Assembly: GCF_041925275.1 (NCBI RefSeq)
Contig: NZ_JBHEUZ010000003.1
Span: 124,001 to 188,000 of the forward strand
DNA from: Parapedobacter pyrenivorans_A
Lineage (GTDB): Bacteria; Bacteroidota; Bacteroidia; Sphingobacteriales; Sphingobacteriaceae
DNA length: 64,000 bases
Direction of reading: 5' to 3'
In this document: piece by piece, positions 63,256 to 64,000 of the stretch
Numbering within the stretch: position 1 is the first letter of the stretch
How the letters are laid out: every line of letters begins with the position of its first letter
The notes under the pieces: generated by a model
The model's database searches: none
What the model was told of the DNA's origin: nothing
The model's input: the letters and a program-made list of their open reading frames with translations, nothing else
Program-made: the position numbers and the translations under genes

Positions 63256-64000
63256 TTAAAACGTTAACCTGATATTAAACCCTATGCCACGAGTGCCCGG
63301 TAATTGGCCTCGTTCACCATAAACGGCACTCACTTCAGATGGGTCGAAATCTTTCGTCTTGGCATATAGCAACCAAGGGTTTCTTGCCACCACTGACACA
63401 TAGGCCCCTTTTACATAATCACCCAAATTCAGCCGGCTTACGGGTACTTGATAACCCAACGATATTTCGCGCAGTTTTACAAATGTCAAATCGTAGATAA
63501 AATCATCAAAGGTCCGATTATTAAACATATTATGATAGTAATCTTGGGCCTCCACATAGAAGAAGACCGAATTGTTATCTTCATCGACCCCATCCACGCG
63601 AACACCACCGCCATCGGCTACCGCATCACGTACTGGGTTCCCTTTGTCATTTAAGACTGCGGTTCTCGCAGTCAAGCCGCTATAGGAGCCCCACATGTTG
63701 GACAGGGAAGCGAACTTACCACCAAACTGATAGTCAATATTTACGGCCAGATCAAAATCTTTAAAGAAGACAAAGCCATTCTGTATACCCCCGGTAACCA
63801 ATGGGAGCACACTACCAAAGAAAACATTCGGGTCGTTTTGATAGAAACCTGAGCTCGAAAGGATTGGAATCCCGTCGTCATTGCGCAAAATACCATTCCC
63901 ATAAAGCTGTCCCCAACGCTCTCCCTCTTTATGCACCATATATGGCATCACCGTACCCCAAGGTCCGCCAACATCAATGCGGTCGACCTCATACTCTTTG
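63256..64000 (-). CDS. SusC/RagA-family TonB-linked receptor, C-terminal part
   Basis: About 248 residues of the C-terminal barrel; the reading frame stays open to the window edge at 64000, so the N-terminal ~800 residues lie beyond it. Features: FKDFDLAVNIDYQFGGKF-type strand, the conserved YLDF-like FDDFIYDLTFVKLREISLGYQVP segment (in part) and the terminal FNIRLTF with last Phe, as in all SusC proteins. Internal GTG/ATG codons near 63951 are not starts. It forms the transport pore with the SusD-like lipoprotein next to it. Confidence 0.93.
   Translation of the reverse strand, partial: KEYEVDRIDVGGPWGTVMPYMVHKEGERWGQLYGNGILRNDDGIPILSSSGFYQNDPNVFFGSVLPLVTGGIQNGFVFFKDFDLAVNIDYQFGGKFASLSNMWGSYSGLTARTAVLNDKGNPVRDAVADGGGVRVDGVDEDNNSVFFYVEAQDYYHNMFNNRTFDDFIYDLTFVKLREISLGYQVPVSRLNLGDYVKGAYVSVVARNPWLLYAKTKDFDPSEVSAVYGERGQLPGTRGIGFNIRLTF

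Noticed and set aside
1..64000. Insertion sequences, integrases, tRNA or rRNA genes
   Set aside because: No transposase or recombinase motifs, tRNA cloverleaf or rRNA-like stretch was noticed; a tRNAscan or IS search would settle this.

Overview
The window comes from a Bacteroidota chromosome, most likely a Sphingobacteriaceae member of the Parapedobacter/Pedobacter kind (inference). The grounds are a SusC/SusD pair with a DUF1735 lipoprotein at the right edge, many lipoproteins with short signal peptides, BT_3928-type DoxX and SCO/cytochrome c genes, an OMP_b-brl TonB receptor, a GldA-like ATPase, and promoters of the Bacteroidota type (-33 TTTG/ATTG, about 20 nt, -7 TAnnTTTG). No rRNA, tRNA, integrase, transposase or CRISPR array was seen.

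Layout. 0.2-2.1 kb: AlbA_2/Schlafen-like protein, HipA-like kinase and DUF3037 protein. 2.1-3.7 kb (minus): lipoprotein, SCO and cytochrome c operon. 3.8-7.8 kb (plus): DUF1599, DoxX/thioredoxin-like membrane protein, shikimate kinase, glycerophosphodiesterase-like lipoprotein, orphan GldA-like ABC ATPase. 7.9-12.9 kb: OM barrel, cysteine desulfurase, TPR protein, sugar isomerase-like protein, small lipoprotein, DUF4412 protein. 12.5-20.4 kb (minus): penicillin acylase, sugar dehydrogenase/cytochrome c fusion with a DUF1080-like partner, YigZ and a DMT transporter. 20.4-21.0 kb is the only long gap; it holds a 21-bp tandem repeat array and the valS promoter. valS and mtaB follow.

25.1-51.2 kb is the accessory heart. 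Three plus-strand transcription units (26.97-32.37, 32.48-39.63, 39.71-45.71 kb) encode almost only exported or membrane proteins: TIG/beta-propeller lipoprotein, Sel1 repeats, two YD-like proteins, MORN repeats, a secreted TPR-CHAT peptidase and a DUF4424-like membrane protein. Each unit starts behind the same promoter layout: a short dyad, then TATT(G/T), 20 nt, and a -7 element. A TPR sensor histidine kinase follows the third unit. It converges with, and overlaps, a NarL/LuxR response regulator that is co-transcribed with a second TPR histidine kinase. My reading is that this is one envelope system with its own signalling.

50.4-53.8 kb: a PAS/LuxR-type regulator with an apparent +1 frameshift at a T5 run, then a TonB-dependent receptor behind the same kind of dyad promoter. 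53.8-56.4 kb (minus): Mla-type lipid transport operon (permease, ATPase, MCE protein). 56.5-60.8 kb: DUF6600-like surface protein with an Arg/Ser/Thr-rich tail, SGNH hydrolase, nicotinate phosphoribosyltransferase, methyltransferase. 60.9-64.0 kb (minus): DUF1735 lipoprotein, SusD-like lipoprotein and the C-terminal part of a SusC-like receptor cut by the window edge.
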